Shown here in pieces: positions 44,565 to 53,919 of a stretch of 64,000 bases of DNA (within the stretch, counting starts at the first letter, position 1; each line of letters opens with the position of its first letter). The stretch is from Gemmata massiliana (lineage in GTDB: Bacteria; Planctomycetota; Planctomycetia; Gemmatales; Gemmataceae). The stretch covers positions 1,039,932-1,103,931 of the forward strand of contig HG799462.1 in assembly GCA_000531095.1 (NCBI GenBank), given 5' to 3'. A program made the position numbers and the translations under genes. Under the pieces are notes generated by a model that worked only from the letters and a program-made list of their open reading frames with translations, did no database searches and was not told the DNA's origin.

Positions 44565-46682
44565 ATGGGTGCTCCGCGTGGCCCGCGCTTTGGCCGTTCG
44601 TTCCTCCAGGTCGAGCACCTCGAGGACCGCACAACCCCCTCGTACAACCCCGCGCTCCCGTTGAACCAGCAGATCGCTGCCGGCGATGTCGCGGGCGACC
44701 GCATCATTGTCGTCGCGAACTCGGGCGCGGCGCTGTCATCGGCCCCGTTCGTCAGCAGCGTTCACGCGCTGGGGAACAACACGTACAGCGTGCGACTAAA
44801 CGCCGGCACGGACGTGGGCGGGGCGCTCGCGTACTACGGGGGCGTGTCCGGGGTCGCGTGGGCCGAGCCGGACGTGATCCTCCGCGCCGCTGTGGTCCCC
44901 AACGACCCGTCCTACGGCTCGATGTACGGGCCGGCCAAGATCGGCGCCGAGGCCGCGTGGAACATAACTACGGGGAACTCGAACTTCGTGGTCGGGGTGA
45001 TCGACAGTGGCGTGGACTACACGCACCCCGACCTCGCGGCGAACATGTGGCGGAACCCCGGCGAGATCCCGGGCAACAACACCGACGACGACGGCAACGG
45101 GTACGTCGACGATGTTTACGGGTGGGACTTCATCAACGGCGACAACGATCCAATGGACGACAACGGGCACGGAACCCACGTGTCCGGCACCATCGGCGCG
45201 GTGGGCAACAACAACGTTGGCGTCACGGGCATCAACTGGAACGTCAAGATCATGGGCCTCAAGTTCCTCGGGGCCAACAACAGCGGCCCCATTAGCGCCG
45301 CCATCGAAGCGGTGAATTACTCGGCCAAGATGGGGGTGAAGGTCACGAACAACAGTTGGGGCGGCGGGGGCTACAGCCAGGCTCTGGCCCGGTCCATCGC
45401 GCTCGCGCAGAGCGCGGGGCAGATTTTCGTAGTGGCCGCCGGCAACAGCGGCCAGGACAATGACGTCACGGCCGCGCAGCCGGCCAACTACTCCACGTCG
45501 TTCGATAACGTCATCACCGTCGCGGCGACCGACGACAGCGATGAACTGGCCGATTTTTCGCAATACGGTGCCCGGACGGTCACGCTCGCCGCTCCCGGTG
45601 TGGGGATTTTGAGCACCACACCGGGCGACAGCTACGGGCTCCTCGACGGCACCTCAATGGCGTCGCCGCACGTGGCCGGGGCCATCGCTCTGTACTGGGG
45701 CGCGAACCCGACCCTCAGTTACACGCAGGTCGTCAACAAGCTCAAGAACTCGGTGGACAAGCTCAGCAACCTGACCGGCAAGGTTTCCACCGGCGGGCGC
45801 CTGAACGTCGCCAAGATGTTCAACCTGACCGACATCCCCCCCATCGTGGTGGACGCACCGGCCGGGTCGGAAATCGTCCGCGTGCTGGGCACGGGCGGCG
45901 AAACGAAGCTCGCGCTGGACCCGTACCGCGGGTTCCTGGGCGGGGTCGTGGCCGCTGCGGGCGACCTGAACGGGGACGGCGTGGCCGACGTGGTGACCGC
46001 CGCCACACTGGGCGGGCACGTGAAAGTGTTCGACGGTGCCACCGGGCAGGAGCTCCGGAGCTTCTTCGGGTTCGCGGGGTACAAGGGGCCGATCAACCTG
46101 GCCATTGGTGACGTTAACGGGGACGGGGTCGGCGACATTATTATCGCGGCCAATCTGAACGGGCACGTGAAGGTGTTCGACGGGGCCACCGGGGCGCTAA
46201 CGTTCAGCTCGTTCGTGTACCAGGGGTACCAGGGATCGATCGCGGTGTCCGTGGCCGACACCGACGGCGACGGGAACAACGACCTCGTCACCGCGGCCGA
46301 CGGCGGGGCCGGGGTCCACGTAAAGGCGTTCGCTCAGGGAACCTTGTCGGCCCACGATTCGTTCTTCGCGACCGGTCCCGGGGACTGGTCCAACTTCAGC
46401 ATCTCGACCGCCGACTTGGACCTCGACGGCACCCCGGAGTTGATGGTTTCGCAAGGGCCGCGCGTGCGCGTCCTCAACTTGCAAACCAAGGCCGCACGAG
46501 CTGACTTCCTCGCGTTCGACCCGCTCTCCAAGGACCGCATCACGGTGCAAGCGGCCCGCTACACCGGTGACCCGAGCGCGGAGCTGGTGGTGATCCGCGA
46601 AACGCAGGGGCGCTCGCAGGTGCGCGTCTTCGACGGACCGAACTACACGCTCGAAGACTCGTTCTTCGCCGACGTTCGCTAA
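44565..46682 (+). CDS. Subtilisin-like serine protease (S8) with FG-GAP repeats
   Basis: This 705-residue protein has an N-terminal EHLEDRTTPSYN motif, a short propeptide-like segment, then a peptidase S8 domain. The catalytic triad is D147 (VIDSGVDYTHPDL), H202 (NGHGTHVSG) and S364 (DGTSMASPHVAGA), with oxyanion Asn N294 (VVAAGNSG). From about residue 420, four or more FG-GAP-like repeats (GDLNGDGVADVVTAA, GDVNGDGVGDIIIAA) follow. Likely a secreted protease that is held on the surface by a beta-propeller. It is divergent from another LEDRTTP protein. Confidence 0.92.
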   Translation: MGAPRGPRFGRSFLQVEHLEDRTTPSYNPALPLNQQIAAGDVAGDRIIVVANSGAALSSAPFVSSVHALGNNTYSVRLNAGTDVGGALAYYGGVSGVAWAEPDVILRAAVVPNDPSYGSMYGPAKIGAEAAWNITTGNSNFVVGVIDSGVDYTHPDLAANMWRNPGEIPGNNTDDDGNGYVDDVYGWDFINGDNDPMDDNGHGTHVSGTIGAVGNNNVGVTGINWNVKIMGLKFLGANNSGPISAAIEAVNYSAKMGVKVTNNSWGGGGYSQALARSIALAQSAGQIFVVAAGNSGQDNDVTAAQPANYSTSFDNVITVAATDDSDELADFSQYGARTVTLAAPGVGILSTTPGDSYGLLDGTSMASPHVAGAIALYWGANPTLSYTQVVNKLKNSVDKLSNLTGKVSTGGRLNVAKMFNLTDIPPIVVDAPAGSEIVRVLGTGGETKLALDPYRGFLGGVVAAAGDLNGDGVADVVTAATLGGHVKVFDGATGQELRSFFGFAGYKGPINLAIGDVNGDGVGDIIIAANLNGHVKVFDGATGALTFSSFVYQGYQGSIAVSVADTDGDGNNDLVTAADGGAGVHVKAFAQGTLSAHDSFFATGPGDWSNFSISTADLDLDGTPELMVSQGPRVRVLNLQTKAARADFLAFDPLSKDRITVQAARYTGDPSAELVVIRETQGRSQVRVFDGPNYTLEDSFFADVR

Positions 46683-46697
46683 TAGCAGCGTGAAGTA

Positions 46698-46740
46698 ACG
46701 ACGCGGCGGGCGCCCAATTGATGAGCGCCCGCCGCGTCGT
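46698..46740 (+). terminator. Intrinsic terminator of the protease gene
   Basis: A 16-bp perfect stem (acgacgcggcgggcgc) with an 11-base loop is followed by tgttgttgca. Confidence 0.75.
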
Positions 46741-46909
46741 TGTTGTTGCAGTGATTTGGTCGGTGCTGTCGCGCGTTCTTGGGAATCGCAAACGCTTTGG
46801 TGAGAACCACCGGCCGTTCGCCCGGTACAGCAGATCGCACGCGCCCTGGACTTTTCTTGATCTTGGCGATCCTGTTAATCCCGTCAAGAAATTCTTCGAG
46901 TTGCCCGTG

Positions 46910-47578
46910 TCACTTCGCTACGTCGCACACGAGGGTCGCGTAGTTGCGGACCTCGTCGTACTTCTTGCCCGCGTGCTCGCCGGCCTTCGCCTCGACCTGC
47001 TTCGCGTACACGCCGTAGCGCCCGGCCGCGTCGAACACCGGGGTGTAGCCGTCCTTGTCGGTCGTCACGGCCTTTTTCCCACCGGCCGGGAGCATGACGG
47101 TTACTTCCGAGTTCGCGAGCGGCTTGCCCGCGGCCAGCACCTGGAACCGCAGCGCCCCGGCCTTCCCCTCGGCGACCACCTCCAGCGCGATCTTCTCCCC
47201 GAGCGGCTTCGCGGCCGCGGTACCGAGGACCGCTTTCGGGAAGTACGTGAGCTTGAACGGTTTCGCGTCGCCCTTCTGGAGCACGCCGTAGTCGGTCACC
47301 CCGAACAGCACGCGGTCGCCACTTCCGGGCACGTTCACCGCATAGAAGCCGTCCTCCTTCTTCCACTCTACGGGCGCGTCCTTTCCGGCCGCGTCGCGCA
47401 GCGTGAGCTTGGTGTCCGCGAGTTTTTCGATGTTCACGGCCGTGTCCGGCTCCAGGTTGTCGCTGAACACGACCTTCGCCGTTTCACCCTTTGCGTCCGG
47501 CACGATGAACGGAAAGTGTGCGTGCGCTCCTGCCGCGGCGACCAGTCCGACGATCGCCGCTCCGATCATGCGATGCAT
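46910..47578 (-). CDS. DUF4198-type exported protein
   Basis: This 222-residue protein has a signal peptide (MHRMIGAAIVGLVAAAGAHA) directly followed by HFPFIVPDAKGETAKVVFSD, the usual start of the DUF4198 family. A second beta domain (GALRFQVLAAGKPLANSEVTVMLPAGGKKAVTTDKDGYTPVFDAAGRYGVYAKQ region) follows. Some DUF4198 proteins are found next to nickel or cobalt transporters; here none is close, so a metal role is only a family hint. It ends VCDVAK. Confidence 0.85.
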   Translation of the reverse strand: MHRMIGAAIVGLVAAAGAHAHFPFIVPDAKGETAKVVFSDNLEPDTAVNIEKLADTKLTLRDAAGKDAPVEWKKEDGFYAVNVPGSGDRVLFGVTDYGVLQKGDAKPFKLTYFPKAVLGTAAAKPLGEKIALEVVAEGKAGALRFQVLAAGKPLANSEVTVMLPAGGKKAVTTDKDGYTPVFDAAGRYGVYAKQVEAKAGEHAGKKYDEVRNYATLVCDVAK

Positions 47579-47736
47579 GTGTTTCTCCTTGAAAATGCGC
47601 GCCGGTAGGGAACGTGCCGGCTGGGGTATTTATATGGGAGTGGAGCGGCGGAATACTGCCCCGGCCTTATTCGTAGGCGTAGAAGGATGAGCCGCGGATA
47701 GTGCGGATAACGCAGATCAAACCAGAGGTGACTTTT

Positions 47737-47793
47737 TAGCCCCGGATGGGGCGGCAGCGAGTAGCCAGGGGTGAAGCGCAGCACAACCCCTGG
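47737..47793. repeat. Double-hairpin repeat element
   Basis: Two small palindromes in a row: gcccc-ggat-ggggc (47739-47752) and ccaggggt-...-acccctgg (47765-47793). The segment agtagccaggggtgaagcgc reads like a dispersed repeat known from planctomycete genomes, though I could not search. It lies upstream of a stop of the ABC ATPase gene. Confidence 0.55.
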
Positions 47794-47815
47794 CGGACTT
47801 GACGAGCCGCAACCG

Positions 47816-48835
47816 CTACGCCACTTCGGGCGGGTCCGCGTCGGCGATCGGCCATAGGTGAGGCTCGAGCGCACCCACGGCCACCGGATCACCGGCCCAC
47901 ACACTTGCAGTAGCGCGCGAACGAATGCGGAGGGGGAGGCCGTTGTCGCACGTCACATCGACGAGCCGGTCCGCGCCGAGGAACGTCACGCCGGTGACGC
48001 GACCGGACCACGTCCACCGCCCGCCTTCGGGATTCAGTACGCAGTGTTCCGGGCGAATCATGACGAACTCGGCCGAACTCCCGACCACTTTGCCGGGAAG
48101 CAGATTCGCAGCTCCGAGGAACTTTGCAACAAATGGTGTGCGCGGGCGGTCGTAGACATCCGCCGGCGCGCCCACCTGAAGCAAGCGCCCCGCGGCCATC
48201 ACGCCGATCAGGTCCGACACCGCGAGCGCTTCTTCCTGGTCGTGCGTCACGAGGACCGCGGTCACGCCAGTTTGTCGTTGCAGCGTGCGCAACTCGGTGC
48301 GGAGTTGGTCGCGGAGGTGGCGATCGAGGTTCGCGAGCGGCTCGTCGAGAAGCAGTACGTCCGGTTCGATAACCAGTGCTCGGGCGAGCGCGACGCGCTG
48401 CTGTTGCCCGCCGGAGAGCCGGACCGGTTTGCGGTCGCGCTCCTCCGCGGACAGTCCGACGCGGGCGAGCATGTCATCGACTCGCTGGTCGCGCACGGCT
48501 TGGGCCACGCGCCGCACTTCAAGCCCGAACGCGACATTCTGCCGGGCCGTGAGGTGCGGGAAGAGGGCGTAATTCTGAAAGACCGTGCCCGCGTTCCGAG
48601 CTTCCGGGGGCAACGCGGTCACGTCGCGCCCGCGCAGAAACACGCGCCCCACGCTTGGTGCGAGGTAACCGCCGAGTAGTTTCAGCAGCGTAGTTTTACC
48701 GCACCCGGAGGGGCCAAGGAGTGCGAGGAGTTTGCCCGCCGGAAGTGCTAGCGAGACGTCCCGAACGACGGTTGTCGGGCCGTATCCGAAGGTGACAGCG
48801 TCGAGACGCACGCCGTCGTTTGTGGGCGGGTTCAT
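47816..48835 (-). CDS. ABC transporter ATP-binding protein (PotA/FbpC-type with TOBE-like tail)
   Basis: This 339-residue protein starts at the ATG at 48835 (MNPPTNDGVRLDAVTFGYG). It has Walker A GPSGCGKT, Q-loop FQNYALFPHL, signature LSGGQQQRVALARALV, Walker B DVLLLDEPLANLD and H-loop VTHDQEEALAVSD. A C-terminal beta domain (about 240-339) resembles the TOBE regulatory domain of PotA, FbpC and ModC importers. No permease or substrate-binding gene lies next to it, so the substrate is unknown. It follows the EF-hand gene by 43 bases. Confidence 0.9.
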   Translation of the reverse strand: MNPPTNDGVRLDAVTFGYGPTTVVRDVSLALPAGKLLALLGPSGCGKTTLLKLLGGYLAPSVGRVFLRGRDVTALPPEARNAGTVFQNYALFPHLTARQNVAFGLEVRRVAQAVRDQRVDDMLARVGLSAEERDRKPVRLSGGQQQRVALARALVIEPDVLLLDEPLANLDRHLRDQLRTELRTLQRQTGVTAVLVTHDQEEALAVSDLIGVMAAGRLLQVGAPADVYDRPRTPFVAKFLGAANLLPGKVVGSSAEFVMIRPEHCVLNPEGGRWTWSGRVTGVTFLGADRLVDVTCDNGLPLRIRSRATASVWAGDPVAVGALEPHLWPIADADPPEVA

Positions 48836-48878
48836 GCCGAGCGCTCGGTGCTCGCTGCGTGAGAAACAAACGTGCGAT

Positions 48879-49972
48879 TCAAGGCTTCGCAACCTTTTCC
48901 GCTTCTTCGGCACTCAGGAGGCCGTCGCCGTCACGGTCCAGTTTACGGAACTGCTCCGGCGTGCCGAGGAACTCGCGGACCGAAACGAACCCGTCGCCGT
49001 TCCGGTCCATCGCGCGGAACCATTGCGGCCCTGCCTCGCGCGTGAATGTGCGGATGAGCGGAACGGCGGGCGGTTTCGCGATGCCCGGGACGATCACGAG
49101 CGATACGCCGGTGTCGGTGGGCACAGCGTCTGCGAGTGCGGTTTTCGCGCGCCGCAGTTCTGCCACACTAAGAAGTGCGGTTTTTTCGCGCGCCGCAGTT
49201 CTGCCACACTAAGTTGCCCGTCGCGATCGGCGTCGAGCAGATCAAACAGCCCGACCGGTCCCGGCACCGCGGTGAGCGACACAACTCTGGGAGCGATCTT
49301 CTCGAACGCGGTTTTGGCCTCTTCGCGCCCGGCGGCGAGCAGTGCTTTGGGCACAGTCGGCTTCTCGGTGGGCAGGCCGGGGCGCGCGTGGATTTCCACC
49401 CACGTTCCGGCGATCTTCCCGCGCCAGTGCGAATCCCCGCGCCCGAGTTCCACCGCTTGCTCGATGTCGGCTTTGCCTTCCACCGGAACAACGGTCACTC
49501 GCACCGTTCTCGGCGTCGGTCGCTTTTCGGGGACGACCGTTTGCAGATCAGGCACCAGTTCGAGCGGCGAAATACATTCGTCGTCGTCCAGGTCGAACTT
49601 GCCGAGCAGCACTTTCTCCGCGTGCGCGAGTTCGTCGGCGGAGAGCTTCCCGTCTTTGTCTTTATCGAGCGCCCGGAAGATCGTGTTGGAAAGCGCGGCG
49701 GGATGCGGAGCGGCTGCGGTCAGTACCTCGGCGCGAAGCAGCGAGCCCTCCGGCATGAGGTTGTCCAGCGCGCTTGCGCCGGGCTTGCCTTTCAGAGCTT
49801 CCCGGGTGCCTTTCGCATCGGTATCGAGCTTCGCGAGTGGCGAACCGCCGAGTTCGATTTTCAGCCGCACGCGGACGGCCGGCGTGCTGCCGACTTCGAG
49901 CAGAACGTCGTGGGCGGGCGCGGGATCAGCCCCTGGAAGAAGGGCCATGAGCACGAGCGCAGCCGGGGTCAC
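48879..49972 (-). pseudogene. EF-hand protein gene broken by a tandem duplication
   Basis: The start is a GTG at 49972 that overlaps the stop of the DUF1501 gene (GTGA). The protein has a hydrophobic leader (VTPAALVLMALLPGADPAPA) and EF-hand segments DKDKDGKLSADE, DLDDDECISPLE, DADRDGQLSVAE, then after the break DRNGDGFVSVRE and DRDGDGLLSAEE. Two near-copies of about 40 bases (containing ctgcggcgcgcgaaaa, ending ccgcact) lie in tandem at about 49146-49210; the first copy has six A, the second four. With four A the unit would be 39 bases, in frame. As written the frame is lost. Confidence 0.8.
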
Positions 49973-51300
49973 GAGAGCACCTCCGTCAGCGGTTTCGCGG
50001 ACTTGTCGACGATGCGAATGGGGCGCCCGATGTTCGAGAGGTGCTGCTTCTCGAAATCGACGCCGACCGCCTTGCAGATCGTCGCGAGCAAGTCGGGCAC
50101 GTCGGCCGGGCGCTCCTCGACCGTCGAGCCGTCCTTGCTCGTCCGGCCGATCACCTGACCGCACTTGATCCCGCCGCCGCCCAGCACCACGTTCCAGGCG
50201 TTCGGGTAGTGGTCGCGGCCCAGGTTCCCGTTGATGCGAGGGGTGCGCCCGAATTCGCCCATCCACACGATCGTGGTCGTGTCCAGTAGCCCGCGGCCCT
50301 TGAGATCGGCCACGAGCGCGGCCCAGGCCGGGTCGAGGATGTCGCAGAGCGTTTTCACGCGATCGAAGTTTCGGGCGTGCGTGTCCCAACTGCCCATGAA
50401 CCTGCCGCTGAGCGTCACTTCGACGAACGGCACGCCGCGTTCGACCAAGCGCCGTGCGATGAGGCACCCCTGGCCGAACGGGTTCTTGCCGTAAGTGGAT
50501 CGCAGCTTCTCCGGTTCGTCGTCGAGGTGGAACGCGGCGCTCGCGGAACCGTTCACGAGTCGCAGCCCGCGCTCGTAGGCGGACTGGATGCTCGCGGTGG
50601 CCGTCCCCTCGCGCCCGGGCGCGAAGTCCGCGTTCAACCCTTCGAGCAACTTCACGCGATCGTTCGCGCGGCTACTCTCGACGGCGGGCTTGATGTCGGC
50701 CACTGCCAAGTCGCGCAACCCCGGGCGCCGCGTGTACGGAGCGTCCGGGCTGTCACCAACCAAGAGCGGGGCGTAGTCCGGCCCCAGGTAGCCCGAACTG
50801 TACCCGCCGTCACTCAGTCCGCGGCGCCCGCCGACGCTGATGTAGTTCGGCAACTCGGCCTTCGCGTCACCGAGTTCCTTCGAGACGAGCGAACCGAGCG
50901 TCGGGTACTGGAGCGGCTCTTGCGGCAAGCGCCCGGTGCGGAGCAGGTACGCGGCGCGCCCGTGGTCGCCCTCTTTCGTGGACATCGAGCGCACGACCGC
51001 GAGGTGCTTCATCTGCTTCGCGACGAGCGGCAGGTGCTCCGCGATCCGGATACCCGGCACCGCGGTTTCGATGGCTTTGAACGGTCCGCCCGTTTCTTCG
51101 CCCGGCTTGGGGTCGAAGGTGTCGATCTGCGACGGACCGCCGGGCATCCACAACAGAATGCACGAGCGCTTCCGCTTCGGGTCCGCGGCCGCGGCTTCGG
51201 CGAACCGGTTGAACCACCCGCCCTGTGCCCCGACCGCGACGCCAGCGGCCGCGAGTTGCATCAGCCGGCGCCGATCGAGAGAATCGCGGAGTGAAGACAC
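49969..51300 (-). CDS. DUF1501 family protein (sulfatase-like fold)
   Basis: This 443-residue protein begins with a Tat-type leader (DRRRLMQLAAAGVAVGAQGGW) and has the planctomycete DUF1501 signature: CILLWMPGGPSQIDTFDPKPG, NYISVGGRRGLSDGGYSSGYLGPDYAP, FVEVTLSGRFMGSWDTHARNF and WMGEFGRTPRINGNLGRDHYPNAW. DUF1501 is related in fold to alkaline phosphatase/sulfatase enzymes and is usually paired with a DUF1549/DUF1553 cytochrome-type protein, as here. The cellular role is unknown. It overlaps the EF-hand gene and lies 88 bases downstream of the DUF1549 gene. Confidence 0.93.
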   Translation of the reverse strand: MSSLRDSLDRRRLMQLAAAGVAVGAQGGWFNRFAEAAAADPKRKRSCILLWMPGGPSQIDTFDPKPGEETGGPFKAIETAVPGIRIAEHLPLVAKQMKHLAVVRSMSTKEGDHGRAAYLLRTGRLPQEPLQYPTLGSLVSKELGDAKAELPNYISVGGRRGLSDGGYSSGYLGPDYAPLLVGDSPDAPYTRRPGLRDLAVADIKPAVESSRANDRVKLLEGLNADFAPGREGTATASIQSAYERGLRLVNGSASAAFHLDDEPEKLRSTYGKNPFGQGCLIARRLVERGVPFVEVTLSGRFMGSWDTHARNFDRVKTLCDILDPAWAALVADLKGRGLLDTTTIVWMGEFGRTPRINGNLGRDHYPNAWNVVLGGGGIKCGQVIGRTSKDGSTVEERPADVPDLLATICKAVGVDFEKQHLSNIGRPIRIVDKSAKPLTEVLS

Positions 51301-51388
51301 GACACACCCGGTGTTAGAGAAGGTGAGAAAGCGAAGGTGATTTCGGTTCGTATTCCGCGTTCCGAATTCCGCGCTCCCCGTTCCTGCG

Positions 51389-52972
51389 TTAGTGATTCAG
51401 CAGGAACTCTTGGCTGTTCACGAGCGCCCAGAGGACGTCCGCGAGTTGAGCCTTGCGCCCCACGTCGCCGTCGCGCGTGAGGTGCGCGAGGAGCTTCTCG
51501 CTCTCCGCAGCGGTCGGTCGGCGGGCGTATGTCGCGAGAAACAGCACTTCAATTCGCTCCGCGTCAGTGAGGAACGGCGCGCTCGCGACCGCAACAAGCG
51601 TCTCGCCCTTCTCGGGATCAGTTTGACGCGCGAGCCACGTGCCGTTCATGAGTGCCAGCGCCTGAAGGATCGACGTCTGGGCGTCGGTACGCTGACCGCC
51701 TCCGGCAAACTTCGCAAGGAACTGTCCGCGTGGGGATTCCGCGGTCACGCCGAACGCGACACGCGACGCGGCCGGGATCTCTTCGCGGTAACCGGTCGCC
51801 TGGGCGAGACTGTCGAAGAGTTGCTCCGGCGAAAGCCCCTTCACGTTCATTCGGGCGAACAACCGCGGGTCGTTCTGCGTCTTCGTCGTTCCTTTGCTAC
51901 TGCGCTGGTACGCGGCGGATCGGCCGATCGCTTTCACGAGGACGGTCGTGTCGAAATCGGCAGCCACCAGTGCCGTGGCCAGGTCGTCGAGCAGTTCTGG
52001 GTGGCTCGGCGGATTCTGCGGGTTGAAGTCGTCCACAGGATCAACGATCCCGATGCCGAAGAACTGTGCCCAGATGCGGTTCGCGGTCGCGCGAGCGAAG
52101 AACGGGTTCTTTTTCGCCGTGGCCCACTCCGCGAACTGCTGTCGCGTATCGGTCACACCCTTCCAGTTCGGGTCGGCGCCGTCAATGAACTTCGGCGTCG
52201 CCTCGGTCTTGGTGTCGTTGACCTGGACCGTCTTGCGCAGGAGCAGTTGCGTGGCCGGGATCACCTTCTCTTCCGGTCCCTGCGGCGGCACCGGGGCGAA
52301 GAACGCAGCCGTTTCCCAGAACTGCTGCTGCGTCCATTTGTCGAACGGGTGATTGTGGCACTGGGCGCACTCGATCTTCACCCCGAGCAGCACCCGTGCG
52401 GCGCTGGACGCGACCGTTTCCGCCTTGAGATCGTTCGCTTGGTAGAAGGCGAGCGCCGACGGACCGGGAACCGGGCGCGGGCGCCCGTCCGCTTCGCGGT
52501 CGAGGTAGTCGAGCGGTGCCGTGAGGAGGTCGCGCACCAGTTCGTCGGCCTTCCGTCCGGCCCGGAGCCGGTTGCGAACCCACGCTTCGAGGGTGATGTT
52601 GAGGAACTGGACCCGCGGGTTGACCGCGGATTGCGGCACGAACGCGAGGCGCCAGACGGCCGCGGCGTGGTTGATCGCGCTGGGGCTGGCGAGCAACTTG
52701 TCGATGAGCTTCGCGCGCTTGTCGGCTGATTTGTCGTCGAGGAACGCGCGAGCTTCGGCCACGGTGGGGACGCGCCCCACGATGTCGAGCGACGCGCGGC
52801 GCAGGAACTCCGCGTCGGTCGCGGGCGCTGCGGGTTTCACGCCGTGCGCGCTCAATTTCACATCGATCCGGGCGTCGATTTGCGCCGCGAGTTGGGTCGG
52901 GTCCGGTGCGGCACCGATCGCGCCGCTGATCCCGAGAGCGGTGGCGAACAGCGCGAGCGCGAAGCGAATCAT
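51389..52972 (-). CDS. DUF1549/DUF1553 domain protein
   Basis: This 527-residue protein starts at the ATG at 52972 (MIRFALALFATALGISGAIGA, signal peptide). DUF1549 covers roughly residues 30-235, with EFLRRASLDIVGRVPTVAEARAFL and the CxxCH-like ECAQCHNHPFDKW, a possible heme site. DUF1553 follows (about 270-520) with FARATANRIWAQFFGIGIVDPVDDFN and LFARMNVKGLSPEQLFDSL. This pair with DUF1501 is a hallmark of planctomycetes; catalytic role is unknown. It lies in an operon with a pilin-like gene upstream. Confidence 0.93.
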   Translation of the reverse strand: MIRFALALFATALGISGAIGAAPDPTQLAAQIDARIDVKLSAHGVKPAAPATDAEFLRRASLDIVGRVPTVAEARAFLDDKSADKRAKLIDKLLASPSAINHAAAVWRLAFVPQSAVNPRVQFLNITLEAWVRNRLRAGRKADELVRDLLTAPLDYLDREADGRPRPVPGPSALAFYQANDLKAETVASSAARVLLGVKIECAQCHNHPFDKWTQQQFWETAAFFAPVPPQGPEEKVIPATQLLLRKTVQVNDTKTEATPKFIDGADPNWKGVTDTRQQFAEWATAKKNPFFARATANRIWAQFFGIGIVDPVDDFNPQNPPSHPELLDDLATALVAADFDTTVLVKAIGRSAAYQRSSKGTTKTQNDPRLFARMNVKGLSPEQLFDSLAQATGYREEIPAASRVAFGVTAESPRGQFLAKFAGGGQRTDAQTSILQALALMNGTWLARQTDPEKGETLVAVASAPFLTDAERIEVLFLATYARRPTAAESEKLLAHLTRDGDVGRKAQLADVLWALVNSQEFLLNH

Positions 52973-53012
52973 GCGCGATGGTCCTGACGGGAACGGTGCG
53001 GGCCGCACGCGG

Positions 53013-53891
53013 TCATTCGAGATCGAACACGTCGCCGGCCGTGGGCGAAATGGCGGCCGCGACGGTCCGATTCGGTGTGGAGTAGGGCAACTTCCGGACG
53101 TGCCCGTCGCAGAAGAGGAACCACACACCGTTGGGGTCGGGCGCCCCCCAATTGTCCGAAACGGTTTCGATGAGCTTCGGGGCGTCGCGGAGCAGTTTGT
53201 CGCCCTTGCGCCCGGTCCCGCCGCTCCCTCCGAAGATGATCGGCTCGTCCCAGTACCAGACACCGGCCTTGATCGCGTCGGTGTCCATCGCTTTCTCGGC
53301 GATTAGAGCGGTTTCGGCGAGACCGTCTTTCACTTGCTCCGGTTTCATCATGTTACCGTTACCACCGCGGACCACCTGATCGTTGGCGGCGTAGTCCGTG
53401 CGGCCCCACGGCCCCAACCCCGCGTCCTGGTACGTCCACTTCGCGTAGATCGGATCGACCTTCGGCACCTGTTGGGCTTCGGCCGGACGCCGGGTGCCGA
53501 TGTAGTAGGTCGGAACCGCTCGCGTGTGGTCTTGCTTGCGGAACGCTTCTTCTTCACCGATGTACGGCAGGATGCTGTACGCCCAGCACCCGGTTTGGAG
53601 CCGCCCCGCGCGCTTGGGGTCGCCGTAGCCCCAGCAGAACGTCTCACTGTCCGGGAATCCTGTTCGACAGTCGGGCGTGGTGACCGCTTCGGCCGGCGGC
53701 CCGCCGTTTCCCGGGAAGAAGCCGTAGGTCGTGGTGAACGACTGCATCCCCTGGCCGATCGTGCGCAGGTTCTCCTTCGACCGCGACGCGGCGTTCGCGG
53801 CCCGCGCCTTGGCGATCGCCGGGAGCAGTAGCCCCGCGACGATTGCGACGAGCGCGGTCCCGAACGCGATGTTAGCGACTCGCCGAATCAC
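53013..53891 (-). CDS. DUF1559-like protein without the canonical prepilin motif
   Basis: This 292-residue protein starts MIRRVANIAFGTALVAIVAGLLLPAIAKARAANAASRSKENL. It matches the DUF1559 layout ([59 protein letters not shown]) and is similar to the gene at 54335-55294, but the usual GFTLIE cleavage site is replaced. It therefore may not be processed by prepilin peptidase. It is likely a membrane-anchored relative. The neighbours are a lipoprotein and the canonical protein. Confidence 0.85.
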   Translation of the reverse strand: MIRRVANIAFGTALVAIVAGLLLPAIAKARAANAASRSKENLRTIGQGMQSFTTTYGFFPGNGGPPAEAVTTPDCRTGFPDSETFCWGYGDPKRAGRLQTGCWAYSILPYIGEEEAFRKQDHTRAVPTYYIGTRRPAEAQQVPKVDPIYAKWTYQDAGLGPWGRTDYAANDQVVRGGNGNMMKPEQVKDGLAETALIAEKAMDTDAIKAGVWYWDEPIIFGGSGGTGRKGDKLLRDAPKLIETVSDNWGAPDPNGVWFLFCDGHVRKLPYSTPNRTVAAAISPTAGDVFDLE

Positions 53892-53919
53892 GTGCGGCCT
53901 CTCTTGTGGGCGAGGGCGG

